Below are positions 1 to 6,658 of a stretch of 8,119 nt of DNA, one piece after another. The stretch is taken from the NCBI GenBank assembly GCA_029933115.1, contig JAOZOT010000147.1, forward strand, positions 1 through 8,119, in the 5' to 3' direction. The translations under genes and the position numbers were made by a program. This stretch comes from Anaerolineae bacterium (GTDB taxonomy: Bacteria; Chloroflexota; Anaerolineae; E26-bin7). The first letter of the stretch is position 1, and the number at the start of each line of letters is the position of its first letter. The notes below the pieces were generated by a model that searched no databases, was not told the origin of the DNA, and worked only from the letters and a program-made list of their open reading frames with translations.

Positions 1-18
1 CGGTGCTCTGAGGCTAAA

Positions 19-34
19 AACGACTGAAGTCGTT
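19..34. repeat. REP-like palindrome with ACTACG tail
   Basis: A perfect inverted repeat: AACGACT, a two-base centre GA, then AGTCGTT. It is followed at once by ACTACGAGCG. Palindromes of this form with a conserved ACTACGA-type tail are, to my recollection, scattered in many copies in Chloroflexota and cyanobacterial genomes; that is background knowledge, not something this window shows. The palindrome lies inside a pair of direct CTCTGAG heptamers at 6-12 and 50-56, which could be a target duplication or chance. It is about 60 bases upstream of the first start codon and has no T-run, so a terminator is not indicated. Confidence 0.6.
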
Positions 35-94
35 ACTACGAGCGCCGCCCTCTGAGTTTTCAGACACGCTCAAGATAGAAGAGGACGAGTATCT

Positions 95-1285
95 ATGAAC
101 CGAACTCGCATTATATTCTTCGTGGTCATCTTGTTGGCTGTTTTGATCGTGGCCGGCTCATTCCTATGGCAGTGGTTGAGCCGCCAAAAGGTGACGGCCC
201 CGGTCCAGGAGAAACTGGAGGTGCGCATCGTGTGCGCTCTGCCGGTGGAACCCTGGGTCCAGGAAGCAGGACGACAGTTCAACGCTGAGAAGCATACCCT
301 GGAGGGGCAGCCCATTGAGGTGAGCATTGTGCCCATGGACGGGCTGACGGCCATGAGCCGCTACGAACGGGAAGAGTTGCTCATTGATGGGCGCGTCCCC
401 ACAGCCTGGATCCCCGACAGCCGCTATCTGGTGGAACTGGTCAACGTCACCTACAAAGAGAAGCTGGGACGCGACGTTTTCCTGACCGACGGCGAGTACC
501 GGGCCCGTCCCATCGCCACCTCCATCTTTGTCTGGGGCATCTACGCCAGCCGAGCCGAGGTGCTGAGGGAGAAGTACGGCCGGATAGATTGGCAGGTCAT
601 CCACGACGCGGCTATCGCCAAAGGGGGCTGGCCAGAGCTGGGAGGCAGTCCCGATTGGGGCTACTTCAAACTGGTGGTGCCCAACCCCCGTCGCAACGTG
701 GGCGGCCTGGCGGCAATGGTAGCGGCTGCCGGCGAATACTACGACAAGACCAACATTGACGTGGCCGACGTGACCGACCCCGATTTCCAGAAGTGGCTGG
801 GGGAACTGATGGGTTCCATGACCGACCTCTCCAGCGGAGCCTACACAGTCGAAGACCTGGCCCTTTTCGGCTACTCCACCGGCGACGGGGGGCAATTGCT
901 GGAAAGCGACCTCCTGGTCAACATGGCCGGCATCCAGACCCGCTGGGCCGACCCTCTGGTCATCGTCTATCCCAAATACGTGACCTGGTTCGACTTCCCC
1001 TTCACCGTCTGGATGGGCTCAGAGACTACAGCCATGGAGAAGAACGCTGCCCTGGAGTTCGAAAAATACCTGCTCTCGCCCGAAATCCAGCAGATGGCCG
1101 TGCAACGGGGCCTGCGCCCGGCCAACCTCAATGTGCCTCTCACCGGTGAAGACAGCCTCTTCGTCCGGTGGCAGGATCAGGGAGCCCAGCCTATTGTGCC
1201 ACGCACCTCAGCCATGCGCTCGCCCGACCGGGAAGTGCTGCTGGCCCTGCTGCGCTGGTTCGACCTGAATGTGGCCCAAAGGTAA
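95..1285 (+). CDS. Membrane-anchored extracellular solute-binding-like protein
   Basis: A 396-residue protein that resembles the periplasmic-binding fold used by ABC importers (family 1 type). Residues 6-27 are one hydrophobic segment after a short basic start (MNRTR). There is no cysteine or lipobox there, so the protein probably stays attached by an uncleaved N-terminal helix and faces outward. The mature part starts with a beta-strand (LEVRIVCALPVEPWVQEAG) and a QFNAE helix typical of these proteins. A C-terminal stretch near residue 325 (YLLSPEIQQMAVQRGLRPAN) matches the same region of the next gene (YLLSSEAQMLVLSHGYRPAD near its residue 318), so the two are paralogs. The start at ATG 95 is preceded by AAGAGGA at 79-85. 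No permease or ATPase gene follows, so a transport role is not supported here. The ligand is unknown. Confidence 0.8.
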   Translation: MNRTRIIFFVVILLAVLIVAGSFLWQWLSRQKVTAPVQEKLEVRIVCALPVEPWVQEAGRQFNAEKHTLEGQPIEVSIVPMDGLTAMSRYEREELLIDGRVPTAWIPDSRYLVELVNVTYKEKLGRDVFLTDGEYRARPIATSIFVWGIYASRAEVLREKYGRIDWQVIHDAAIAKGGWPELGGSPDWGYFKLVVPNPRRNVGGLAAMVAAAGEYYDKTNIDVADVTDPDFQKWLGELMGSMTDLSSGAYTVEDLALFGYSTGDGGQLLESDLLVNMAGIQTRWADPLVIVYPKYVTWFDFPFTVWMGSETTAMEKNAALEFEKYLLSPEIQQMAVQRGLRPANLNVPLTGEDSLFVRWQDQGAQPIVPRTSAMRSPDREVLLALLRWFDLNVAQR

Positions 1286-1289
1286 TGCC

Positions 1290-1331
1290 CAATTAGCAAT
1301 TCACAATGCTCAATCTGCAATTGGGAATTGG
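1290..1331. repeat. Degenerate heptanucleotide tandem repeat (CAATnnn)
   Basis: CAAT occurs at 1290, 1297, 1304, 1311 and 1318, exactly seven bases apart. The units are CAATTAG, CAATTCA, CAATGCT, CAATCTG and CAATTGG, followed by a variant GAATTGG at 1325-1331. The first in-phase unit could even be TAATGCC at 1283, which contains the stop codon of the upstream gene. The ends also form an inverted repeat: CCCAATT at 1288-1294 with AATTGGG at 1319-1325. The tract fills most of the spacer between the two binding-protein genes and is much richer in A and T than either gene. It resembles the short tandem heptamer repeats (STRR) described in cyanobacteria. Any effect on expression is unknown. Confidence 0.75.
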
Positions 1332-1354
1332 AGATAAAATTGAGGAAGTGAGAG

Positions 1355-3052
1355 ATGACGCATCGCAAACGGTCGAGTTGGGGCGCGATTGCTGCCCTGC
1401 TGACGATAGCCCTCCTCGGTCTGTTAGGAGCCTGTTGTGCTTGCGGGTGGCTCTTCAACACCTTCAAGTCTGAAGTGACGCCCGAGACTTCCCGCACTCC
1501 CACTTTGACGGTGGCTTTCTCGCCAGAGAAAGAGGCTCTTTTCAGCCAACTGGTGGAACAGTTCAACGCCCAGGGCTTCGAGACCCCCGATGGCGAACGG
1601 ATGGTGATCGAGACCGTCCGCCTCGAGCCCGAGGATATGGTTGACGCTGCCCTTCGACAGGCTCAGGACACGGCTCTGGAAGGCGGGTTCCAGGCCATGA
1701 CCCCCGATTCTTCCATCTGGCTGAGCCAGTTGGACCAAGCCTGGATGGACCGGCAGGGAAGCCAGGTCCCTCTGGTGGGTGAGACGGTGCGCTACGCTGT
1801 CAGCCCGGTGGTCATCGCCATGTGGGAGGACGTGGCCCAGTCCATGGGTTACCCCCAAAAGCCCATCGGCTGGGAAGACATCCTGGCCAAGGCCCAAAGC
1901 GACCCCAACTTCAAATGGAGTCATCCCTCGACCAGTTCGGCCAGTGGCCTGCTGGCTACCCTGGCCGAGTTCTACGCCGGCGCCGGCAAGACGAGGGGCC
2001 TCACCGCCGAAGATGCCCAGGCTCAGACCACTCTGGATTACGTGACCGCTATCGAGAAGACGGTGCGCTACTATGGCGAAGGTGAGTGGGCTGTGGTCCA
2101 ACAGGTGTTGGAAAAAGGCCGCCCCTACCTGGATGCCTTCGTCTGCCAGGAACAGTTGGTCGTCTACTTCAACCAGAGGAGTGACGAGAAGCTGGTAGCT
2201 ATTTACCCCAAAGAAGGTTCCTTGTGGGAGGATCATCCGCTGGCCCTTTTGGAGACCCCGGACCTGACGACCTACCAGCGGCTGGTCTTCAGTCGCTTTC
2301 GGGACTATTTGCTGTCGTCCGAGGCCCAGATGCTCGTCCTCTCCCACGGCTACCGTCCGGCCGACCTGAGCATCTCTTTGGACGATCCACCTTCGCCCAT
2401 TACAGCGGCCAACGGTGTGGACCCGACCGAGCCCCAGACAGCCTTGCAGATCCCCGGCGCCAGCGTCATAGAAGTGGTGCGCAACGTGTGGTGGTACACC
2501 AAGCGCCACACCAACGTCTACTTGGTGGTGGACACTTCGGGCAGCATGGAGGGCCAGAAGCTGAAAAGCGCTCAGGAAGCGTTGCGCACCTTCGTCGGCC
2601 AGATCAAAGGCGATGCGGAACGGGTGGGCCTGGTAGAATTCCACAGCTACGTCAGCGACCTCGTCCCTCTGGACGAACTGGGTCGCAACCGGGCGGACCT
2701 GCTGGACGCCATTGATGCTCTGGAAGCCGGGGGCGACACGGCTTTGCTGGACGGCATCTACACAGCTTACACTCGCCTCCAAGAATTGAACGACACCGAG
2801 CGCATCAACGCCATCGTGGCCATGACCGACGGGAAGGAAAACAATTCTGAGATCAGCCTGCGACAGTTGACCGAGGAGATGGAGCGAGGCAACGAGACAG
2901 GCGTCCCTGTGATCGTCTTCTGCATCGCCTTCGGCAGCGACGCCGATTACAGCACCCTGGAGGTCATCGCCCAATCCACCGGTGGTCAGGTACGCGAAGG
3001 TGATTTGGAGACCATCCGGCAGTTGTACAAGATTTTGTCTACGTACTTCTAG
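1355..3052 (+). CDS. Solute-binding and VWA domain fusion lipoprotein
   Basis: A 565-residue two-domain envelope protein. Residues 1-33 are a signal segment (basic MTHRKR, then a hydrophobic run) with a plausible lipobox L24-G25-A26-C27, so it is probably a lipoprotein on the outer face of the membrane. Residues of about 48-345 are a solute-binding-like domain paralogous to the preceding gene. Residues of about 388-565 are a von Willebrand factor A domain. Its MIDAS metal site is complete: D393-x-S395-x-S397 (DTSGSM), T462 in GGDTALLDG and D492 in MTDGKEN. VWA domains with an intact MIDAS bind a divalent metal and usually a partner protein. The start ATG follows GAGGAAGTG at 1342-1350. It probably shares a transcript with the gene upstream. 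A ligand-dependent scaffold or sensor is an inference; transport is unlikely without a permease nearby. Confidence 0.88.
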   Translation: MTHRKRSSWGAIAALLTIALLGLLGACCACGWLFNTFKSEVTPETSRTPTLTVAFSPEKEALFSQLVEQFNAQGFETPDGERMVIETVRLEPEDMVDAALRQAQDTALEGGFQAMTPDSSIWLSQLDQAWMDRQGSQVPLVGETVRYAVSPVVIAMWEDVAQSMGYPQKPIGWEDILAKAQSDPNFKWSHPSTSSASGLLATLAEFYAGAGKTRGLTAEDAQAQTTLDYVTAIEKTVRYYGEGEWAVVQQVLEKGRPYLDAFVCQEQLVVYFNQRSDEKLVAIYPKEGSLWEDHPLALLETPDLTTYQRLVFSRFRDYLLSSEAQMLVLSHGYRPADLSISLDDPPSPITAANGVDPTEPQTALQIPGASVIEVVRNVWWYTKRHTNVYLVVDTSGSMEGQKLKSAQEALRTFVGQIKGDAERVGLVEFHSYVSDLVPLDELGRNRADLLDAIDALEAGGDTALLDGIYTAYTRLQELNDTERINAIVAMTDGKENNSEISLRQLTEEMERGNETGVPVIVFCIAFGSDADYSTLEVIAQSTGGQVREGDLETIRQLYKILSTYF

Positions 3053-3075
3053 GGAGGCAAATTAAGAGGTGTGCT

Positions 3076-3411
3076 ATGAATGCTGTTCTGGATAAAGCCA
3101 TTCCTATCCTGATTGAGCCACTTGTACAAATGGGAGTATACAGAAGCCAGGAAGAGGCTCTAAAGAACCTGGTACTGCGGTACGTGCAAGAGCAAATAGA
3201 TGAAGCCGAACAGGAAATAGCCCGTTTTCAAAAGAAATATGGGATGAGTTTTGAGGAGTGGTCTGATTCACTGGTCGGTAGGGCAACCATCGAGGAAGAA
3301 GATGATTGGATGGAGTGGGAGTCGGCACGGGACATGCTTGAAAGTTGGCAGCAGATAAAAGCTGACATAGAGCAGATTAATGTATCAACAGATCTTACAA
3401 ATCCTCCGTGA
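3076..3411 (+). CDS. Probable antitoxin of a TumE-type module
   Basis: A 111-residue soluble, acidic, mostly helical protein. Residues 1-41 (LVQMGVYRSQEEALKNLVLR and following) look like the short N-terminal helices seen in small antitoxins that bind DNA or dimerise. Residues 42-63 carry an EIARFQKKYGMSFEEW segment, a pattern common in antitoxin partners of small toxins. The C-terminal half is strongly acidic (TIEEEDDWMEWESARD). Its 3' end overlaps the next gene by 32 bases, which suggests translational coupling of an antitoxin with its toxin. AAGAGGTG at 3064-3071 is the ribosome site. The gene is more AT-rich than its neighbours, consistent with recent acquisition. The antitoxin call rests mainly on the partner; direct homology was not tested. 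Confidence 0.6.
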   Translation: MNAVLDKAIPILIEPLVQMGVYRSQEEALKNLVLRYVQEQIDEAEQEIARFQKKYGMSFEEWSDSLVGRATIEEEDDWMEWESARDMLESWQQIKADIEQINVSTDLTNPP

Positions 3412-3772
3412 CTCAGCGCTTATTGCGGAGCCGGAGATAACCGAGCTGAGAGTCTATGGCGAGGAACAGTTTCGGGTCAAGATCAGAGGCAATGTCGCAG
3501 AGAGCTTGACTCTGCAAATCTGGATCAATCATAGCCCTCTGCGTACCCGCTATTCGTATCAGCTCTTCGGTGAGGAAAGGACGATTCTCAGGTGGGATAA
3601 TGCCCCGCATCACCCCGAATTGTCAGAGAACTTCCCGCATCATTTCCACGATGAGCAGGGCGCAATGTTCTCCTCGGAACTCACAGGCAACCCATTGGAG
3701 GATGTGCCATCTGTTTTGCGGGAGATAGAAGAATTCGTGGCGAGTCCACATACCAGGAAGATTGTTTGCTAA
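3380..3772 (+). CDS. TumE/DUF6516-like toxin
   Basis: A 130-residue protein resembling the TumE family (formerly DUF6516) of toxin components. Features matching my memory of that family are a beta-rich core (FRVKIRGNVAESLTLQIWIN), an aromatic YSYQLF strand at 58-63, R71-W72-D73-N74-A75-P76-H77-H78 in the middle, and a His-rich F85-P86-H87-H88-F89-H90 shortly after. The C-terminal helix (PSVLREIEEFVAS) is also typical. The conserved His and Asp residues are candidates for the active site; the biochemical target is not evident from sequence. The start ATG lies inside the end of the preceding gene in another frame and has no strong ribosome site, so translation is probably coupled to the antitoxin. 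No signal peptide or membrane segment is visible. Confidence 0.7.
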   Translation: MYQQILQILRDSALIAEPEITELRVYGEEQFRVKIRGNVAESLTLQIWINHSPLRTRYSYQLFGEERTILRWDNAPHHPELSENFPHHFHDEQGAMFSSELTGNPLEDVPSVLREIEEFVASPHTRKIVC

Positions 3773-3776
3773 AGGA
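3771..3776 (+). promoter_or_regulatory. Ribosome binding site that sets the 3784 start
   Basis: AAAGGA lies seven bases before ATG 3784. The alternative TTG start at 3766 would lie upstream of this site and overlap the toxin gene, so ATG 3784 is preferred for the coiled-coil membrane protein. Confidence 0.65.
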
Positions 3777-3783
3777 CGATTGT

Positions 3784-4599
3784 ATGGCGAAAAAGTTCCG
3801 AGATGAATTGGAGCGGCGAGCTTTCAGAGCCATGCTTTCCCACGCCTTCTTCCGGCTGGAAAGTGCCGTAACCATTGCCTTGATCATTGTGCTGATCGGT
3901 ATACCCCCCCTGCGCAAGCCTTTCCCCTGGTGGCAATGGTGGTACTGGCTTATCCTGGGCATAGTGGCCGAGGCTCTGATCATCTGGACCAGCCTCAGCG
4001 ACGTCGAGACCGGCCAGAAAGTGATAGCCGAGATGTTCCGCCAGGAGTTCGACGCGCGAGCCCTGCGGGACAAAAAGCTGCGGGAACGGTTGGAGAAAGC
4101 CCTGGAGTACCGCCAACGCATTGACACCCTGATTCAGCACAGCGAGGCAGGAGTGTTGCGGGACCACCTGCGGGATACCACGGCCGGTGTGACCGACTGG
4201 ATAGCCAACATCTTTGACATCGCCCGACGACTGGATGCATACCGGCGCGACAGGACGATCCAGCAGGACATGCGTTCCGTGCCGCTGGCCATCCAGAATT
4301 TCAAGAAGCGGCTGGAGCTAGAGGACGACGAGACGGTGCGGGCTCAGATGCGGGAGACTATCCGCAGCAAAGAGGCCCAGTGGGAGAACCTGCAAAAGCT
4401 GCAAAACACGATGGAGAAGGCCGAGTTCCAACTGGAACACACCCTCGCCGCCCTGGGCACCCTCTACACCCAGCTTCAGCTTATTGGAGCCAAGGACGTG
4501 GACAGCGGGCGCACCCGACGCTTGCAGGAGGACATCGCCGAGCAGATCGCCTCGTTGCAGGACATCGCCGAGGCCATGGACGAGGTCTACCGAAACTGA
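3784..4599 (+). CDS. Two-TM membrane protein with long coiled coil, unknown function
   Basis: A 271-residue protein with no family that I recognise. After a charged N-terminus (MAKKFRDELERR) there are two hydrophobic segments, at about 28-42 and 49-69. They are separated by a short Trp-rich turn (PFPWWQWWYW), which suggests a membrane hairpin with both ends in the cytoplasm. The rest, from about residue 75 to the end, is nearly all charged helix with heptad-like spacing (for example LRERLEKALEYRQRIDTLI and later KEAQWENLQKLQNTMEKAEF). A long coiled coil or helical bundle is therefore likely. It has no enzyme motif. It begins 11 bases after the toxin stop and ends 11 bases before the next start, so it probably belongs to an operon with the genes downstream. 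A scaffold role at the membrane is inference. Confidence 0.75.
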   Translation: MAKKFRDELERRAFRAMLSHAFFRLESAVTIALIIVLIGIPPLRKPFPWWQWWYWLILGIVAEALIIWTSLSDVETGQKVIAEMFRQEFDARALRDKKLRERLEKALEYRQRIDTLIQHSEAGVLRDHLRDTTAGVTDWIANIFDIARRLDAYRRDRTIQQDMRSVPLAIQNFKKRLELEDDETVRAQMRETIRSKEAQWENLQKLQNTMEKAEFQLEHTLAALGTLYTQLQLIGAKDVDSGRTRRLQEDIAEQIASLQDIAEAMDEVYRN

Positions 4600-4600
4600 G

Positions 4601-4606
4601 AGGAGG
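4601..4606 (+). promoter_or_regulatory. Strong ribosome binding site for the small Trp-rich gene
   Basis: AGGAGG directly follows the upstream stop codon (TGA 4597-4599). It sits four bases before ATG 4611 and seven before ATG 4614. The second spacing is the more usual one, but the two starts differ by one residue only. This strong site is the main reason to accept the short reading frame as a gene. Confidence 0.75.
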
Positions 4607-4610
4607 AAAA

Positions 4611-4934
4611 ATGATGGATCATTCACACTTTCTGTTTCAAGACTGGCTGAAGTGGTGGGAGAGCCTGGTCGTGCTCTGGCAGAGCGGTGGCTGGCAGGCG
4701 CTGTACAATGCCAGTCGGAATTTTGATGCGGGGCGCGACCTGGGCAATGTTGCCACCGGCACTGGCGCGGGCACCGCTGCCGCCAGCGATGCCTTCAAGA
4801 GGCTGACGGGGATATCCACGCCGAGAGAACCCGCCAAAGAGGGATACGAAGCGGAGCGCAAATTGGCTGAGACATGGCTCGGAGAGGTGTGGGAGTGGAT
4901 CACCTCGGACTCGGGAGAAGGAAAGCAAGAGTGA
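4611..4934 (+). CDS. Small Trp-rich protein of unknown function
   Basis: A 107-residue protein (106 if ATG 4614 is used) not matched to a known family. It has eight Trp residues: five between positions 12 and 28 (WLKWWESLVVLWQSGGW) and three near the end (W89, W94, W96). The middle is rich in small residues (NVATGTGAGTAAASDAF, 46-62), a composition that suits helix packing or a weak membrane association. No clear transmembrane segment, signal peptide or catalytic motif is visible. A longer frame-open stretch extends upstream to 4380 inside the previous gene, but the strong AGGAGG site argues for the start at 4611 or 4614. It lies between the coiled-coil membrane protein and the PrsW protease, with short gaps on both sides, so it is probably co-transcribed and may be a partner of one of them (inference). 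Confidence 0.7.
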   Translation: MMDHSHFLFQDWLKWWESLVVLWQSGGWQALYNASRNFDAGRDLGNVATGTGAGTAAASDAFKRLTGISTPREPAKEGYEAERKLAETWLGEVWEWITSDSGEGKQE

Positions 4935-4953
4935 ATCAGGAAGGAGTACACCG

Positions 4954-6021
4954 ATGTCATTGAAAACTCGCCTCATCTATCTTGCAATTTGGGCAGTGGT
5001 GGTGGTCGCTGTCCACCTGTTGCTGGGTGTGGGGCCTGCGCTGGGAAGAGCACTCTTGATTGTGACTCTCTATCTTCTGCTGACCTGGGCGGTGCGCGCC
5101 GTGCCGCTGTCATCGTTGTTCCTCCTTTTCTTCCTGGGGCTGCTTGTGGTGAGCCATGTCACCGTGCTACTCCAATTCCTGATCAAGGGGATCTTCCTGC
5201 CACCAAGCTGGAGCAACGAAGGTCGCTTCCTGGACAATGTCTTCCTGGCCCCAATCAGCGAGGAGATCTTGAAACTGCTGCCGGTGGTGCTCCTGCTCAT
5301 TTGGAGAAAAACGCGGGTCCGGACCGCTTTCGGGGCTACGGACTTGATGTTATGCGGGCTGGCCGTCGGGGTTGGCTTTCATCTTTTCGAGGACGTGCTC
5401 GTTGGGCCGATAGAAGTGCCGACAGCAGGCCCGTCGCTTGGCGGTCTGCCCCTGGTGCCGGGGGTGGAAAGACAGGTGGTGCGTGGCCGACCGGATGTTG
5501 TCTTCATTGGGCACGCAGCGGGAACCGCCTTTACGGGCCTGGCCCTGGGCTGGTCACGCTACCTGAAAAAACGCTGGCGTTATGTGCCCGTCTCGGTGGC
5601 CTTGGTGTGGATGATGTGGTGCCATGCCATGTACAATGGATCGGACTTTTTCCCTCGTGGGTCGTGGGTGTTCGTCACCGCCCCCCTCACCCGGCTGACT
5701 CCCTGGGTGTTCTTGCCGGCGGTGGTGGCAACGGTGGTATTCGAATGGATCCGTTTGCGCCAGGGCGTGACCTCGGTGGAACAAGGCTACAAACAGCGGT
5801 TGCGCCAGGTTCTGCCCGGCCGGCCCAAGGACGGGTTAATGTGGCTTGATCGCTGGTGGCACTGGCTCCTTTGCCGCGACCTGGTGCGTCAGTTGGGCTA
5901 TGCCCGACTGTGGCTGCGCGCCCAGCCTGATGACAGGGAGACGGTCAAAACGCATGTGTTGGGGATTATCCCAGAGTTGGAAGAAGGTCTGGCGCGGCTG
6001 GCATCGGCAACAGGAGCCTAG
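4954..6021 (+). CDS. PrsW-family intramembrane metalloprotease
   Basis: A 355-residue polytopic membrane protein. The PrsW motifs are present in order: E103-E104-x-x-K107 (SEEILKLLPVV), H143-L-F145-E146-D147, H187 in GHAAGTAFTG, and H224-x-x-x-N228 (WCHAMYN). In this family the Glu and His residues bind zinc in the membrane. Bacillus subtilis PrsW cleaves the anti-sigma factor RsiW, but no anti-sigma gene is visible here. About eight hydrophobic segments run from residue 6 to about 258. A further tail of roughly 95 mostly soluble residues (from RLRQGVTSVEQ to the end) is longer than the catalytic core needs and has helices with many Arg and Trp. The start ATG follows AAGGAG at 4941-4946 by seven bases. 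The next gene starts two bases after the stop. The substrate is unknown. Confidence 0.85.
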   Translation: MSLKTRLIYLAIWAVVVVAVHLLLGVGPALGRALLIVTLYLLLTWAVRAVPLSSLFLLFFLGLLVVSHVTVLLQFLIKGIFLPPSWSNEGRFLDNVFLAPISEEILKLLPVVLLLIWRKTRVRTAFGATDLMLCGLAVGVGFHLFEDVLVGPIEVPTAGPSLGGLPLVPGVERQVVRGRPDVVFIGHAAGTAFTGLALGWSRYLKKRWRYVPVSVALVWMMWCHAMYNGSDFFPRGSWVFVTAPLTRLTPWVFLPAVVATVVFEWIRLRQGVTSVEQGYKQRLRQVLPGRPKDGLMWLDRWWHWLLCRDLVRQLGYARLWLRAQPDDRETVKTHVLGIIPELEEGLARLASATGA

Positions 6022-6023
6022 AA

Positions 6024-6503
6024 ATGCGGATCAGTTCACTCTTATCAACATCTCTCCTCGTCGTCATCGCATTTGGGGTGCGTTGTACACCTCAGACAAG
6101 CTTGTCAGAAAATCAGGTGTTCGAGTTCTCCGGCGGCGGCGCGTATCACCCGCAGGGATTCGGCGAATGGCGAGTCCGCCTGGACGCTGCCGGAATGTTT
6201 TCAATCACACACAATATCCGTGATGAGACGACAGATTATGGAGTCTTTACACTGACAGAGAGGGAGAATTCGGAGTTGTGGGAACTCATCCGGGCGGCCG
6301 GTATTGAGGGACTTGAGCCACCCCAGCGTCCAGGGGTCCCTGATGAAGTCAAGTATACTTTCGTGCTCAGAGATGGAACGCAGGTCCACTCGGTGGAGAT
6401 CTGGGGCAACGACGCACGTGAGAATGACGAAATCGTTGCTTTGATTGATCGTATCGCTGCCTTGATAGAGGCGCACACCGGCCAGAAGCCCGTGCTATGG
6501 TAA
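6024..6503 (+). CDS. Small exported protein, unknown function
   Basis: A 159-residue protein whose N-terminus (MRISSLLSTSLLVVIAFGVRC) looks like a signal peptide. C21 is preceded by G18-V19-R20, which is not a standard lipobox because Arg at -1 is unfavourable, so lipid attachment is uncertain. The mature part has a beta-rich segment (GEWRVRLDAAGMFSITHNI), then FTLTERENSELWELIRAAGI, then a charged C-terminal helix (NDEIVALIDRIAALIEAH). This resembles small lipoprotein-like domains in which a strand pair precedes a helix with an ELWELI-type motif. I cannot name the family. It starts two bases after the protease stop, so translational coupling is likely. It could be a secreted partner of the protease, but only position supports that. 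Confidence 0.7.
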   Translation: MRISSLLSTSLLVVIAFGVRCTPQTSLSENQVFEFSGGGAYHPQGFGEWRVRLDAAGMFSITHNIRDETTDYGVFTLTERENSELWELIRAAGIEGLEPPQRPGVPDEVKYTFVLRDGTQVHSVEIWGNDARENDEIVALIDRIAALIEAHTGQKPVLW

Positions 6504-6527
6504 GACCAACATGGGCTAATAGTGGTG

Positions 6528-6541
6528 GCCCGAAACCGGGC
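6528..6541. other. Short hairpin in the gap after the exported protein
   Basis: GCCCG, a four-base loop AAAC, then CGGGC form a short perfect stem about 25 bases after the stop at 6503. No run of T follows, so it is at best a weak transcription end or an mRNA end-protecting hairpin. The rest of the gap (6504-6669) shows no clear promoter boxes. Confidence 0.3.
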
Positions 6542-6658
6542 ACGGTGAGCAAGACCATACGAGAAATCAAAGGAAGAAATTCGTGGAGACAAGACACCTT
6601 CTATTGGTGGCAACGATGACGCTTGCTGGAACTGTTGGCCGGCGGTGCGACACGCTTG

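Noticed and set aside
164..895. 243-codon minus-strand frame opposite the first binding-protein gene
   Set aside because: Mirror of a well-supported coding frame; no ribosome site or recognisable domain.
1335..1340. TAAAAT as a -10 promoter box before the VWA fusion gene
   Set aside because: No convincing -35 box at 16-18 bases upstream; the AT-rich repeat tract makes chance matches likely.
1424..2974. Long open frame (516 codons) on the minus strand opposite the VWA fusion gene
   Set aside because: Antisense to a gene with clear domains and an intact MIDAS; its translation is low-complexity in Val, Gly and His and shows no recognisable domain. It is an effect of GC-rich codon use.
3766..3783. 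TTG start for the coiled-coil membrane protein
   Set aside because: Would overlap the toxin stop and precede the AAAGGA site; ATG 3784 has proper spacing.
4380..4610. Upstream extension of the Trp-rich small protein
   Set aside because: Lies in another frame of the coiled-coil gene and translates to a Gly/Arg/Pro-rich sequence; AGGAGG at 4601-4606 marks the later start.
4989..5849. 286-codon plus-strand frame inside the PrsW gene
   Set aside because: The alternative frame of the same strand carries all PrsW motifs and membrane helices; this frame gives a Gly/Arg/Pro-rich product with no motif.
6528..6541. Rho-independent terminator after the exported-protein gene
   Set aside because: The stem is only five pairs and there is no T-run after it; kept only as a short hairpin.
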